A stretch of 10,566 bases of DNA from JBJKPP01 sp046706145 (GTDB lineage Bacteria > Bacteroidota > Ignavibacteria > Ignavibacteriales > Ignavibacteriaceae): assembly GCA_046706145.1 (NCBI GenBank), contig JBJKPP010000019.1:1-10566 (forward strand), written 5' to 3'. The translations under genes were made by a program, and so were the position numbers. Shown here piece after piece: positions 1 to 7,729 of the stretch. The notes beneath the pieces are model-generated. The model saw nothing but the letters and a program-made list of their open reading frames with translations. It was not told the origin of the DNA and ran no database searches. Each line of letters opens with the position of its first letter. Positions within the stretch are counted from its first letter, which is position 1.

Positions 1-240
1 ATCATCTGGTTCAACCTCGATTATAAAGCCCAGGAAAGGACAGCATAACCTCTCTTTGTCAACAAATTCCGTAAGCCTGACAAGCGTTTCCGAATCATTT
101 GGAAAAATGAAAGAAAATCCGTCATAAATTTCATTCATCCCTATTGAACTTTGAAAGATTCTCTTTGTGTTTTCTATATGTTTCAGACGAACCGAAGGTT
201 CAAATACAGACATGTCACATGCAAAGACAGACTCATTCAT
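1..240 (-). CDS. Small conserved cysteine-containing protein, 5' part only
   Basis: An open frame of 80 codons reads leftwards from ATG at 240 and leaves the window without a stop, so the C-terminus is not seen. The protein starts MNESVFACDMSVFEPSVRLKH and carries a late motif DKERLCCPF followed by a beta-strand-like GFIIEVEP. Cys8 and the pair Cys66-Cys67 are the notable residues. From memory, this pattern (ACDM near the start, FP..SET, ERLCCPF.., EVEP) matches a family of uncharacterised short proteins often found near mercury or arsenic resistance genes; no function is established to my knowledge. A metal or thiol role is only an inference from the cysteines. The ATG at 240 is the first usable start after an in-frame stop near 290. 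No good Shine-Dalgarno sits at normal spacing; an AGGA lies too far upstream. Two dyads lie in its upstream region. Confidence 0.7.
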   Translation of the reverse strand, partial: MNESVFACDMSVFEPSVRLKHIENTKRIFQSSIGMNEIYDGFSFIFPNDSETLVRLTEFVDKERLCCPFLGFIIEVEPDD

Positions 241-318
241 ATCGAATTTAAATATTAAAGTGTTTCCTACTTCTTTTGAGAAGAAATTCTATCAGTAGAG
301 CGAACAAGCTAATTATGA

Positions 319-340
319 AATATGCTGATGCTTGCATATT
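319..340. repeat. Inverted repeat AATATGC/GCATATT
   Basis: The arms AATATGC (319-325) and GCATATT (334-340) are perfect complements separated by eight bases. It lies one base from the next dyad, in the upstream region of the leftward small gene. It could form a hairpin in RNA or serve as a protein-binding dyad. Confidence 0.4.
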
Positions 341-341
341 A

Positions 342-360
342 ATTACCTCTAGGAGGTAAT
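342..360. promoter_or_regulatory. Operator-like dyad ATTACCTCTAGGAGGTAAT
   Basis: The arms ATTACCTC and GAGGTAAT are perfectly complementary (8 bp) around a three-base centre TAG. The tight spacer favours a dimeric repressor or MerR-like site over an RNA hairpin, but no matching -35/-10 pair is clear. It lies about 100 bp upstream of the leftward gene start at 240. The regulatory role is inferred from shape and position only. Confidence 0.4.
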
Positions 361-485
361 CGTAGAGAATTTTTATAGAAATATCAACTCCAATTTATAT
401 GCTTGTGTTTTAGATTAACATATATATATGTCTTAGTGTATGAAGTAAGTAATTGCCAGTTTAAATTGTACATATATGCTGGGGG

Positions 486-2885
486 TTACTCATACCTTAG
501 ACTCTCTACCGGGTTTGCAGTTGCGCTTCTGATTACTTGAAGACTCAATGTTAGTAGGGCTATGATGAGCGCAAGTACTCCTGATAAAATAAAGACATAG
601 ACGTTGATTTGAATTCTGTATGCAAAATTTCGCAACCAGTTGTTCATAAGATAATAAGTGATAGGTATCGCAATAATATTGGCCGCTGCTATAATTATAA
701 GGTATTCACGGGTCATGAGCAGCATTGCATTAGCTACAGTCGCTCCTAAGACTTTTCTGATTCCTATTTCTTTTCGACGCGTTTGGGAAAAGAGTGATAC
801 TAGTCCGAATAGTCCTATACACGAAATTACTACTCCGAAAATACAGAAGATTAGTATGACTGTACCGGTTTGTTTCTCCGATTTATAGAGATTATCGTAT
901 GTCTGGTCCAGGAAAGAATATATAAAAGGCTGACTGGGAATGATTTTATGCCATTCGGTTTCAAGATATTTCATAGTAGTAACAATTTGATCGCCTTTCA
1001 AACGAAGCAATATATTCTCTGCACTCCATTGGCGTAGATAAAAGATGGCTGGAGGAATCTTTTCTTTAAAGGATTCGAAATGCATGTCCTCGACCACCCC
1101 AATAACTTGCTGCGGATCAGAAGCGTTATTAATTCCACTTAATTCAGCACCAACCGGGTTTGTCAGTTCTAACTCTTTAGCCAACGTCTGGTTTATTATT
1201 ACACTTTTATCTGCATCTGTTTTGAAACTTTGTGAAAAATCCCGTCCTAGAAGTAATTTTGCTTGTAGTGTTTTTAGATAATCATAATCAATTGCAATTT
1301 GAGCGGCGTGAATACCAATTCCTATCTTCTTTCCCTTTACCCAAACTTGTGTAAAATTATTGAAGTTATTGGAGGGAACATTTGCCCCGGCAGTAATTGA
1401 TAATACGTGAGGATCCTGGCTCACTTCATTCTTGAATTCTTCGAACCTGCTGTACATGTCTTTATCATAAGGATTTTGAATTGAAAGTAGATGTTCCTTA
1501 TTAAATCCTAAGTCCTGATTAAGCATATAATTCAATTGATTGAAAATAATTATAACTACAGCAATCAAAGAAATAGTAATAATGAATTGAAGACCAATAA
1601 CTATCTGTCTGAAGCCGAATTGCATCCTGGATGGCTTGAATCTGGAACTGTATGAACTACCCTTCAACCTTGAAAGAAAATCCGAAGTAAAAGCGAGAAT
1701 AGAAGGATATACTATAGATGAAATCGCCGTTATTAGAAGAAGCAAGGTTATACTCAATATGATTTTCCACTGAAACAATGAGGCAAAATAAAGAGTTTTA
1801 CCTGTTAATTGATTGAACTGGTTCATGAAAATGTCTACGATAACCAGAGCTACACATAGCGCAATAAACAGATAGCTGCATGTCTCAATTAGAAATTGTG
1901 CAATCATTCTTTTTCGATTTGCACCTAACAGTTTTCTAACCGCAAATTCTTTTTCTCTTATCTTTACACTCACTGTTAATAGATTAGTATAATTGAAAGC
2001 AGCCATGATAAGAATTAACAAAGCTATCACTGAGAAACTTCTGATATATTTTATGTTACCATGAGAAACAATCTCCCATTTTGCATTAGACGGATATAGA
2101 TAAACCTCGTTTAAGGGCTGTAAAGCAAAGCCGGCATCGTCTATTATGGTATTATTCCCGTATTGGTCCTTAAATATTTTATCAAGCTTCTTTTGGATTA
2201 CCCCCATTTGTGAGTTTTTGTTTAGCAGGAAATAGAAGTATGAACCTTCCTCTCTCATATCAGTTAAAAATCTAGAATCAATGGTATTCATTGAGTTCAT
2301 TGATACTATTATACTAGGTCTCAAGCTTGAATGCTCTGGTATTTCCTTAAGTACTCCGGTAACATTAAGATTATAATTATTATCAAGTTTTAGTACCTTA
2401 CCCACTGGATCTGAATTACCAAAATATTTTCTGGCAACTGAAGGTGTAACAACGACAGAAAAAGGTTCACTTAATGCGTTTTCCGGGTTTCCCTCCTCAA
2501 GAGGAAAAGTGAGTACGTCAAATATGTCGTTATCTGAGAAATAAACGTCTTCAACAAAAGAATTGCTTTTGAATGCAACGGAAACTTTCTGCCATCTGCT
2601 TACTCTAATACCTTTTTCTATATCAGGAATTTCATTCGTTATTATGGGAAACAGAGCAGCAGGCATTAGGGAAGAAACCTCACCGGTCTTTGTATTATTA
2701 AAGACAAGCCGGTAAATTCTATCTTCATTCTTATTAAACTCATCGAATTTTAGCTCATCAAAAATATAAAGTAGGATAAAGAGGCAGGAAGCAATAGCAA
2801 TTGCAAGACCGATTATGTTGATAAAAGATGAGCTTTTCTGTCTAAACAGGTTCCTACAAATTATCTTTAGGTAGTTCTTTAACAT
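486..2885 (-). CDS. FtsX/MacB-family ABC transporter permease
   Basis: This 799-residue inner-membrane permease has the two-repeat architecture common in Bacteroidota-type MacB/FtsX proteins. TM1 lies at about 22-42 (NIIGLAIAIASCLFILLYIF), followed by a large periplasmic MacB_PCD-like domain to about 280 and three TMs to about 410. TM5 is near 427-450, a second periplasmic domain follows, and three TMs lie between about 673 and 790. The paired FtsX cytoplasmic motifs REKEFAVRKLLGA (about 310) and RRKEIGIRKVLGAT (about 703) mark the two repeats, and the end NPVESLRYE is typical. Such permeases work with a separate LolD/MacB-type ATPase in lipoprotein or substrate export; none is encoded in this window. 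An upstream in-frame TTG at 2936 exists, but ATG at 2885 is preceded by AAGGGGTGAT at good spacing, so I chose it. The substrate cannot be read from the sequence. Confidence 0.95.
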   Translation of the reverse strand: MLKNYLKIICRNLFRQKSSSFINIIGLAIAIASCLFILLYIFDELKFDEFNKNEDRIYRLVFNNTKTGEVSSLMPAALFPIITNEIPDIEKGIRVSRWQKVSVAFKSNSFVEDVYFSDNDIFDVLTFPLEEGNPENALSEPFSVVVTPSVARKYFGNSDPVGKVLKLDNNYNLNVTGVLKEIPEHSSLRPSIIVSMNSMNTIDSRFLTDMREEGSYFYFLLNKNSQMGVIQKKLDKIFKDQYGNNTIIDDAGFALQPLNEVYLYPSNAKWEIVSHGNIKYIRSFSVIALLILIMAAFNYTNLLTVSVKIREKEFAVRKLLGANRKRMIAQFLIETCSYLFIALCVALVIVDIFMNQFNQLTGKTLYFASLFQWKIILSITLLLLITAISSIVYPSILAFTSDFLSRLKGSSYSSRFKPSRMQFGFRQIVIGLQFIITISLIAVVIIIFNQLNYMLNQDLGFNKEHLLSIQNPYDKDMYSRFEEFKNEVSQDPHVLSITAGANVPSNNFNNFTQVWVKGKKIGIGIHAAQIAIDYDYLKTLQAKLLLGRDFSQSFKTDADKSVIINQTLAKELELTNPVGAELSGINNASDPQQVIGVVEDMHFESFKEKIPPAIFYLRQWSAENILLRLKGDQIVTTMKYLETEWHKIIPSQPFIYSFLDQTYDNLYKSEKQTGTVILIFCIFGVVISCIGLFGLVSLFSQTRRKEIGIRKVLGATVANAMLLMTREYLIIIAAANIIAIPITYYLMNNWLRNFAYRIQINVYVFILSGVLALIIALLTLSLQVIRSATANPVESLRYE

Positions 2886-3116
2886 CTTATCACCCCTTTT
2901 AGAAATATTCCATTCACCAACCAGACTTTTCAACAATCATGTTGATACTGCCATAACGTATATAGTTCAGAATAGTAAATATATGTGCCGTTTTCAATAA
3001 TTATGCCTTCGAGTAAAAAAATAAAATGGCGTTTAACTAGCTTAGATTCTTGATTTAAGATGTAAAGATAAGAATTGATTTAATTACTATGTACGGTGAT
3101 GCTACACAAGCGTTCG
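2886..3116. other. Intergenic region upstream of the permease
   Basis: This AT-rich stretch should contain the leftward promoter of the permease gene, but I could not identify a convincing -35/-10 pair. The AAGGGGTGAT ribosome-binding site of the permease lies at its left edge, about 2889-2898. No coding sequence is evident before the IS3 remnant begins. Confidence 0.5.
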
Positions 3117-3273
3117 AAAATGAACGGAGAAATATTTGATACTATTTTAGAGGCAAGAGTAATAACCGAGCAGTGGCGAAATCATTATAATCAGAAAAAG
3201 ACCCCACAGTTCATTAAATTTTCGACCTCCGGTACCGGAGGTCACAATCCCTCTACAGGTTGCCAATGCCTGA
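3117..3273 (+). pseudogene. IS3-family transposase (OrfB) C-terminal remnant, frameshifted
   Basis: About 50 codons survive of the end of an IS3-family DDE transposase. The frame up to about 3194 reads NGEIFDTILEARVITEQW then RNHYNQK, matching the typical NGEIF..L.EA..LIEQWR.HYN of the integrase core end. After an A-run at 3195-3199 the frame moves by one base. Removing one A restores KRPHSSLNFRPPVPEV followed by TIPLQVANA and a TGA stop at 3271-3273, exactly the R-P-H-S-S-L ending expected of the family. Everything upstream, including OrfA, the catalytic D,D and the left end, is missing or unrecognisable; the GTG/ATG codons at 3096-3101 are not a real transposase start. The fragment cannot encode a working transposase. 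Family assignment is confident; the exact IS name is not known. Confidence 0.87.
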
Positions 3274-3295
3274 AGAGTGGACTAACACATTCATT

Positions 3296-3319
3296 GGTAC
3301 AACTTTAGGGGGCAAGTCA
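3296..3319 (+). mobile_element. Probable right terminal end of the IS3 remnant
   Basis: The segment GGTACAACTTTAGGGGGCAAGTCA lies 23 to 46 bases after the restored transposase stop and ends in CA, where an IS3-family right inverted repeat is expected. Its complement begins TGACTTGCCCCC. I found no copy of that complement upstream as a left end, so the element is truncated on its left side. Assignment rests on position and general resemblance, not on a matched pair. Confidence 0.5.
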
Positions 3320-3479
3320 CACCTCCATTTGAAGGAAGCCAACGCTTTACATTCACACTCGTACAGATATTTCAGAAGGGTCAAATTTTACGATCACAGC
3401 TCTGCGAAGTTAGCTATTATTTGTTTGCTAGGGCATACATATAGTTAGAATCAGATTATACATTTGATCTGAATCACTA

Positions 3480-3509
3480 CGGAGATAAGCTTCGGGAATG
3501 TTTTTTTTT
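3480..3509 (+). terminator. Weak terminator-like hairpin with T-run
   Basis: CGGAG (3480-3484) can pair with CTTCG (3490-3494) with one G-U wobble around a five-base loop, and nine T residues follow at 3501-3509. The stem is short and six bases separate it from the T-run, so termination would be inefficient. No intact gene precedes it on this strand; it may belong to the decayed segment. Confidence 0.2.
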
Positions 3510-3706
3510 CGGGGTATGGGAAATTATTACACGCTCATTGATAAGTCCGGCGATTGTTCCGGTTTTCTCAAATTATGTTTAATTCTGCTTTAAGCCGTCA
3601 CTAAGCAACACTTCGATTATTATTAATAGCTAATGTTTATCGTGCTCAAACTGATATGGTACTGTCATTCCGATGGCATAAAAGTTGATTTTCACAAAGC
3701 ACAAAA

Positions 3707-3732
3707 GTGGTAAAACCACGAGAATTAATTCT
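3707..3732. repeat. Two adjacent short dyads upstream of the kinase operon
   Basis: GTGGTAAAACCAC (3707-3719) has five-base arms around AAA, and AGAATTAATTCT (3721-3732) is a perfect 12-base palindrome one base further on. Both lie in the likely promoter region of the signalling operon. Short AT-rich palindromes occur by chance, so the regulatory meaning is uncertain. Confidence 0.3.
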
Positions 3733-3768
3733 TAGAATAGTCATTAAATCATACAAAGCAGATGTTTC

Positions 3769-3785
3769 TGTTCTTTCAAAGAACA
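3769..3785. promoter_or_regulatory. 17-base operator-like palindrome TGTTCTTTCAAAGAACA
   Basis: The eight-base arms TGTTCTTT and AAAGAACA are perfectly complementary around a single central C. The site lies 34 bases upstream of the first kinase start codon. A near-gapless dyad of this length suits a dimeric DNA-binding protein, which this operon itself does not encode. As RNA it would also make a small hairpin in the leader. Confidence 0.4.
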
Positions 3786-3819
3786 AACCTCTAATAGCAA
3801 ATTATTGAGGAAGAATAGT

Positions 3820-5325
3820 ATGGACAATGATCTTGCCGATTCAAAGATTCTAGAGAAACAATATGCACTATTGTTTGAGGCTAATCCCGAACCTATGTGG
3901 GTTTATGACCTTGACACATTTTATTTTTTAGCGGTTAATGAGGCGGCTACACGTTTCTATGGGTATTCGGAAGAAGAATTTCTATCTATGACTGTCAAGG
4001 ATATAAGTCAAGATAAAGTTGGCGGAACTCTCATTCCGAACATCACTGCACAAATCAGCGATTCCGAAGTAAGCGTAGTAAAACATTACAAAAAAGATGG
4101 AACGCCTATCAATGTTGAATTAGTCTCGCATCAGGTTGTTTTCGACGGGAAGCATTGTAATTTAGTTATGGCGAGGGACGCGATCGAACATAGGAAGGTA
4201 AAAGAATTGGCGAAGATAGCAGGAGAAAGATACAAATCTACCTTGGATCACCTTCTGGAAGGATGTCAAATCATAGGCTACAACTACGAATACATTTACA
4301 TAAATCCGGTGGCTGCCTTGCAGGGAAAAAAAACGATTAAAGAATATCTAGGGACTAAGATGATAAAGATGTACCCCGGCATCGAGAATACCGAGATGTT
4401 CATGTACTTGCAAGATAGTATGGAAAATCGTAAACCTCACAACTTGGAAAACGAGTTCACATTTCCTGACGGCTCCAAAGGATGGTTTAGGCTTAAAATG
4501 GAACCGGTACCGGAAGGTGTTTTCATCCTTTCGGAGGATATCACTAACGAAAAATTGATGGGTGAAGAATTAAAAAAACACCGTGACCACCTCGAACAAC
4601 TTGTCGAAGAAAGAACATTGCAATTAGAAACAGCGAATAGAGAACTTGAGGCATTTTCATATTCTGTTTCTCATGATTTGCGGGCACCTTTAAGACACAT
4701 TACCGGGTTTATCAAACTGCTTCAAAAGGATCTGGGTTCCTCATTAAGCGAAAAGAATTTAAAATATGTTGGTTATATCATGGATTCCGCTAAAAAAATG
4801 AGTCTATTAATAGACGACTTGTTGACATTCTCTCGAACGGCTAGAATAGAAATGAATCTGGATCAAGTAAATCTCAACAATATGATTAAGAAAATTATTG
4901 AAGAACTGGATAACGAGACTAGAAGTGGTCAAATTAAATGGATAATACATGACTTGCCTGTCGTTTTATGTGATGGTCCTATGTTAAAGCAAGTTTACTT
5001 CAACTTAATTGCGAATGCTTTAAAATTTTCAAGAAAGAAGGAAAATGCCACAATAGAAATAGGCGTTCAGTCCGACGGAAGAAAAGATGTTTTTTATATA
5101 AGAGACAATGGGGTAGGGTTTGACCCGAAATACATGGATAAGCTATTTGGGGTATTCCAGAGGCTGCATAGTGAGAATGAATTTGAAGGCACCGGTATTG
5201 GGTTGGCTAATGTGAAAAGAATCATAAATAGACATGGCGGAAAGGTGTGGGCCGAAGGTGCGTTGAACCAAGGGGCAACATTTTACTTTACCTTGAATCC
5301 ACATCTAGAGAGTAAAAATGAATGA
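3820..5325 (+). CDS. Soluble PAS-PAS sensor histidine kinase
   Basis: The product is a 501-residue histidine kinase with no membrane segment, so it should sense in the cytoplasm. PAS domain 1 spans about 12-120 (FEANPEPMWVYDLDT, NEAATRFYGYSEEEF) and a more divergent PAS-like domain about 137-245. A coiled coil follows (EELKKHRDHLEQLVEERT), then HisKA with phosphoacceptor His285 in SYSVSHDLRAPLRHI. The catalytic domain has the N box NLIANALKF (Asn395, Asn399), G1 DNGVGF (Asp429) and G2 EGTGIGLA (about 456-463). The HisKA and N-box style is that of phytochrome-like kinases paired with Rcp1-type receivers, but no GAF/PHY chromophore domain is present. A TTG at 3805 is in frame, but ATG at 3820 is placed just after GAGGAAG and is preferred. 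The last 8 bases overlap the next gene, indicating translational coupling. The signal is unknown. Confidence 0.95.
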   Translation: MDNDLADSKILEKQYALLFEANPEPMWVYDLDTFYFLAVNEAATRFYGYSEEEFLSMTVKDISQDKVGGTLIPNITAQISDSEVSVVKHYKKDGTPINVELVSHQVVFDGKHCNLVMARDAIEHRKVKELAKIAGERYKSTLDHLLEGCQIIGYNYEYIYINPVAALQGKKTIKEYLGTKMIKMYPGIENTEMFMYLQDSMENRKPHNLENEFTFPDGSKGWFRLKMEPVPEGVFILSEDITNEKLMGEELKKHRDHLEQLVEERTLQLETANRELEAFSYSVSHDLRAPLRHITGFIKLLQKDLGSSLSEKNLKYVGYIMDSAKKMSLLIDDLLTFSRTARIEMNLDQVNLNNMIKKIIEELDNETRSGQIKWIIHDLPVVLCDGPMLKQVYFNLIANALKFSRKKENATIEIGVQSDGRKDVFYIRDNGVGFDPKYMDKLFGVFQRLHSENEFEGTGIGLANVKRIINRHGGKVWAEGALNQGATFYFTLNPHLESKNE

Positions 5326-5776
5326 CTTAAAAAGAATTTTAATAGCTGAAGACGATATAAAAGATGTGGAGCTGACACTCTCAGCATTAGAAGAACTCAA
5401 CCTTGCTAATGAAGTGGTGGTTACTCATGATGGTGAAGAAGCTCTCAATTATTTGTACTGCAAAGGAGAATTTGAAAATAGGGAAAAAGGAAACCCTGCC
5501 GTTATAATGCTAGACATAAAAATGCCGAAGGTAAGCGGTTTAGAGGTCTTGAAGCAAATAAAATCAGATCCGAATTTCAAAAAAATCCCTGCTATTATCT
5601 TAACTTCTTCAAGAGAAGAAAAGGATCTTGTGGAAGGATACAGCTTGGGAGCCAATGCTTACGTAGTTAAACCCGTAGATCTAGAGGAATTCATATATGC
5701 AATAAAGGAATTAGGCCTTTTCTGGGCTATAATAAATGAATCACCTCCTGGCAGTAAAAGAAAGACAAATAAGTAA
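5318..5776 (+). CDS. Single-domain Rcp/CheY-like response regulator
   Basis: This 152-residue protein is a receiver domain alone. The acidic pocket is Glu11-Asp12-Asp13, the phosphoacceptor is Asp66 in IMLDIKMPKVSG, and the switch residues are Thr96 (AIILTSS) and Lys118 (YVVKPVD), with Tyr115 at the aromatic position. The insert after the second helix (YLYCKGEFENREKGNPAV) is typical of Rcp1-type receivers that partner phytochrome-like kinases. There is no DNA-binding or enzymatic domain; the tail after about 130 is short and basic (PPGSKRKTNK). The start overlaps the kinase stop in ATGAATGA, so the two are almost certainly translated together and the upstream kinase is the likely phosphodonor. 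The protein probably shuttles phosphate or binds a partner protein; which one is not visible here. Confidence 0.95.
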   Translation: MNDLKRILIAEDDIKDVELTLSALEELNLANEVVVTHDGEEALNYLYCKGEFENREKGNPAVIMLDIKMPKVSGLEVLKQIKSDPNFKKIPAIILTSSREEKDLVEGYSLGANAYVVKPVDLEEFIYAIKELGLFWAIINESPPGSKRKTNK

Positions 5777-5788
5777 GGACAGGATACC

Positions 5789-7729
5789 ATGAGCGAAGTA
5801 GTAAAGATTCTTCACCTTGAAGACAATATCTACGATGCCGAACTTATCGCAATGACAATAAAAGACGAAGGCTTAAATTGTGAAATTACTCACGTCAGAA
5901 ACAAATCTGAGTTTGTCGACGTAATACAGGATCATGAGTTTGATGTAGCTTTATGCGATTACAATGTTCCTCCGTTTAATGGTGTGGAGGCTTTGAAAAT
6001 GGTTAAGGAGACGAATCCGGAGCTGCCTGTTATTTTTGTTACCGGTACAATTGGAGAAGAGAAAGCCGCAAGTTTATTAAAAGAGGGCGCCACAGATTAT
6101 CTCATAAAAGAACATACCAGTCGGCTGACCTCTGCTATTGTTAGAGCGATACAAGAAGCTGAGGAACGAAAGAATCTGAGAGAAGCACAGGCGTCTGTGC
6201 AGGAAAGTGAACAGCAGTATAGAAATATATTCGAGAATACTCCCGTAGGAATTTATAGAACTACCCCCGAAGGGGAAATAATAGCTGGGAATCCTGCGCT
6301 TATAAAAATGCTGGGTTATAATTCCTTCGAAGAGTTGTCCGAGAGAAATTTAAATAAAGAAGGGTTTGGCGAGGATAATCCTCGAACCGAGTTTATTAAG
6401 TTAATAGAAAACCATGGCGAAGTTAAAGGCCTACAAAGTATTTGGGAAAGGAAAGATAAAGCCAGAATACATGTACTTGAAAATGCGAAGGCTATAAAGA
6501 ATGAAAACGGGGAGATAAAGTACTACGAAGGTACAGTTCAGGATATTTCTGAATTAAAAAGAGCCCAGGGCATTATAGAAAAGAGCGAAAAATTACTCAT
6601 AGAATCACAAGAAATTGCTAACATTGGAAACTGGGAACTAACTTTTGATGACCGTACACTGACATGGTCGGAAAACTATTATAGATTGCTGGGGTATGAA
6701 CCTTTTACGGTTCAGCCTTCTCAAGATTTATTTCTTCAGCACGTTCATCCAGAGGATCGTGTTAACATGCGTAATCACATTGACAAGCTGGCCAATCAAC
6801 CAGGGGTATTTACCTCCATTCAAAGAATAATTCGAACTGACGGAGCCATAAGATTTCATAGTGGAAGAGGAGTCGTTGAAGTAGATGATGATACGGGTAA
6901 GCCCATTAGAATATATGGAATAGTACAAGATGTTACTGAGCTAAAACAAGCTGAAAACGCTTTGATTACTGCTAAGGAAAAAGCGGAAGAATCTGATAGA
7001 CTAAAATCTCAATTCCTGGCCCAGATGTCTCACGAAATAAGAACACCCTTGAGTGCTATATTAAGCACTTCCCAATTATTCAAGGCGGATCTTAAGGATA
7101 AAATATCGGAAGATATGCATGATCTGCTTGATGGAATAGACGAGTCTGGTCTCAGAATTATCCGGACAATGGATTCCATACTCAACATGGCGGCACTTCA
7201 AACCGGTACAATACATTACAAACCTGTCAAGTTCAACTTGAACTCGGTACTTGAAGATATTATTCATGTATACAGAGATCTGCCTTCTTCAAAACATCTT
7301 TATATAGAATACAAGTGCATGTTGCCGGATCCCATGATTTTAGATGATGAATATTTAATCAGGCAAATATTCCAAAATCTATTTGATAATGCGGTAAAGT
7401 TTACTAATGAAGGAGGAGTTAAGGTCAAAGTATTCAATGATGAGATGCATCGCCCCACAATTGAGATTGCCGACACTGGAATAGGGATATCTAGGAGCTA
7501 TTTCCCAAAGCTGTTCAAAGCCTTCAGTCAAGAATCTGCCGGGTACTCGAGAGGTTATGAAGGCAACGGTCTTGGATTAGCACTAGTGAAGAAGTATGCT
7601 GAAATAATCAAAGCTGAAATAAGTTTTAAGAGTGAAAAAGGGAAGGGCTCCACTTTTGTTGTTTCGTTGAATCCTAACATTTTATTTCCTTTAGCAAAGC
7701 ACAATACTTCGATAATGAATGAGGCGTAA
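5789..7729 (+). CDS. REC-PAS-PAS histidine kinase
   Basis: This 646-residue cytoplasmic kinase begins with a receiver domain (about 4-122) having Glu11-Asp12, phosphoacceptor Asp57 in ALCDYNVPPFNG, Thr85 and Lys107 (DYLIKEHTSRL). PAS 1 covers about 140-262 (FENTPVGIYRTTPEGE) and a PAS_3-like domain about 268-388 (NIGNWELTF, HVHPEDR). HisKA has His415 in AQMSHEIRTPLSAIL, and the ATPase domain has Asn534 (NLFDNAVKF), Asp562 (DTGIGI) and GNGLGLAL (592-599). With the receiver at the N-terminus, its own activity is probably set by phosphorylation from the upstream kinase, making a relay. It starts 12 bases after the receiver gene behind AAGGACAGGA. The final ~15 residues after the conserved STFVVSL strand are odd: the same DNA, one frame over, appears to belong to a dinB remnant. 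Confidence 0.95.
   Translation: MSEVVKILHLEDNIYDAELIAMTIKDEGLNCEITHVRNKSEFVDVIQDHEFDVALCDYNVPPFNGVEALKMVKETNPELPVIFVTGTIGEEKAASLLKEGATDYLIKEHTSRLTSAIVRAIQEAEERKNLREAQASVQESEQQYRNIFENTPVGIYRTTPEGEIIAGNPALIKMLGYNSFEELSERNLNKEGFGEDNPRTEFIKLIENHGEVKGLQSIWERKDKARIHVLENAKAIKNENGEIKYYEGTVQDISELKRAQGIIEKSEKLLIESQEIANIGNWELTFDDRTLTWSENYYRLLGYEPFTVQPSQDLFLQHVHPEDRVNMRNHIDKLANQPGVFTSIQRIIRTDGAIRFHSGRGVVEVDDDTGKPIRIYGIVQDVTELKQAENALITAKEKAEESDRLKSQFLAQMSHEIRTPLSAILSTSQLFKADLKDKISEDMHDLLDGIDESGLRIIRTMDSILNMAALQTGTIHYKPVKFNLNSVLEDIIHVYRDLPSSKHLYIEYKCMLPDPMILDDEYLIRQIFQNLFDNAVKFTNEGGVKVKVFNDEMHRPTIEIADTGIGISRSYFPKLFKAFSQESAGYSRGYEGNGLGLALVKKYAEIIKAEISFKSEKGKGSTFVVSLNPNILFPLAKHNTSIMNEA

Larger units (their letters stand above)
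241..485. other. Intergenic region between two leftward genes, with dyads
   Basis: No credible gene is seen here. The stretch is AT-rich and lies downstream of the permease stop and upstream of the small cysteine protein, both read leftwards. It holds an inverted repeat at 319-340, a second directly beside it at 342-360, and an AT-only palindrome at 418-431 (ACATATATATATGT). Neither dyad is followed by a convincing T-run in the leftward direction, so a terminator role is not shown. Operator or leader function for the left gene is equally possible. Confidence 0.6.
3320..3819. other. Intergenic leader region of the signalling operon
   Basis: No convincing gene is visible; short open frames here give no recognisable protein. 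It contains a weak hairpin followed by a run of nine T (3480-3509), an imperfect dyad at 3448-3475 with TCAGAT/ATCTGA arms, and three close dyads at 3707-3719, 3721-3732 and 3769-3785 just before the first kinase gene. The operon promoter should lie here. A TTGATT at 3685-3690 could be a -35 element, but no good -10 follows at 17 bases. Confidence 0.5.

Noticed and set aside
658..1281. Two plus-strand open frames inside the permease gene
   Set aside because: They are antisense to the FtsX/MacB coding sequence, with no independent support.
3320..3379. Minus-strand coding-like words next to the IS3 right end (LLKYLYECECKALASFKW)
   Set aside because: The frame is closed by a stop a few codons upstream and no family is recognised; too short to support a disrupted gene.
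3260..3448. 62-codon plus-strand open frame across the IS3 right end
   Set aside because: It overlaps the restored transposase frame and the terminal repeat, has no ribosome-binding site, and gives no protein-like pattern.
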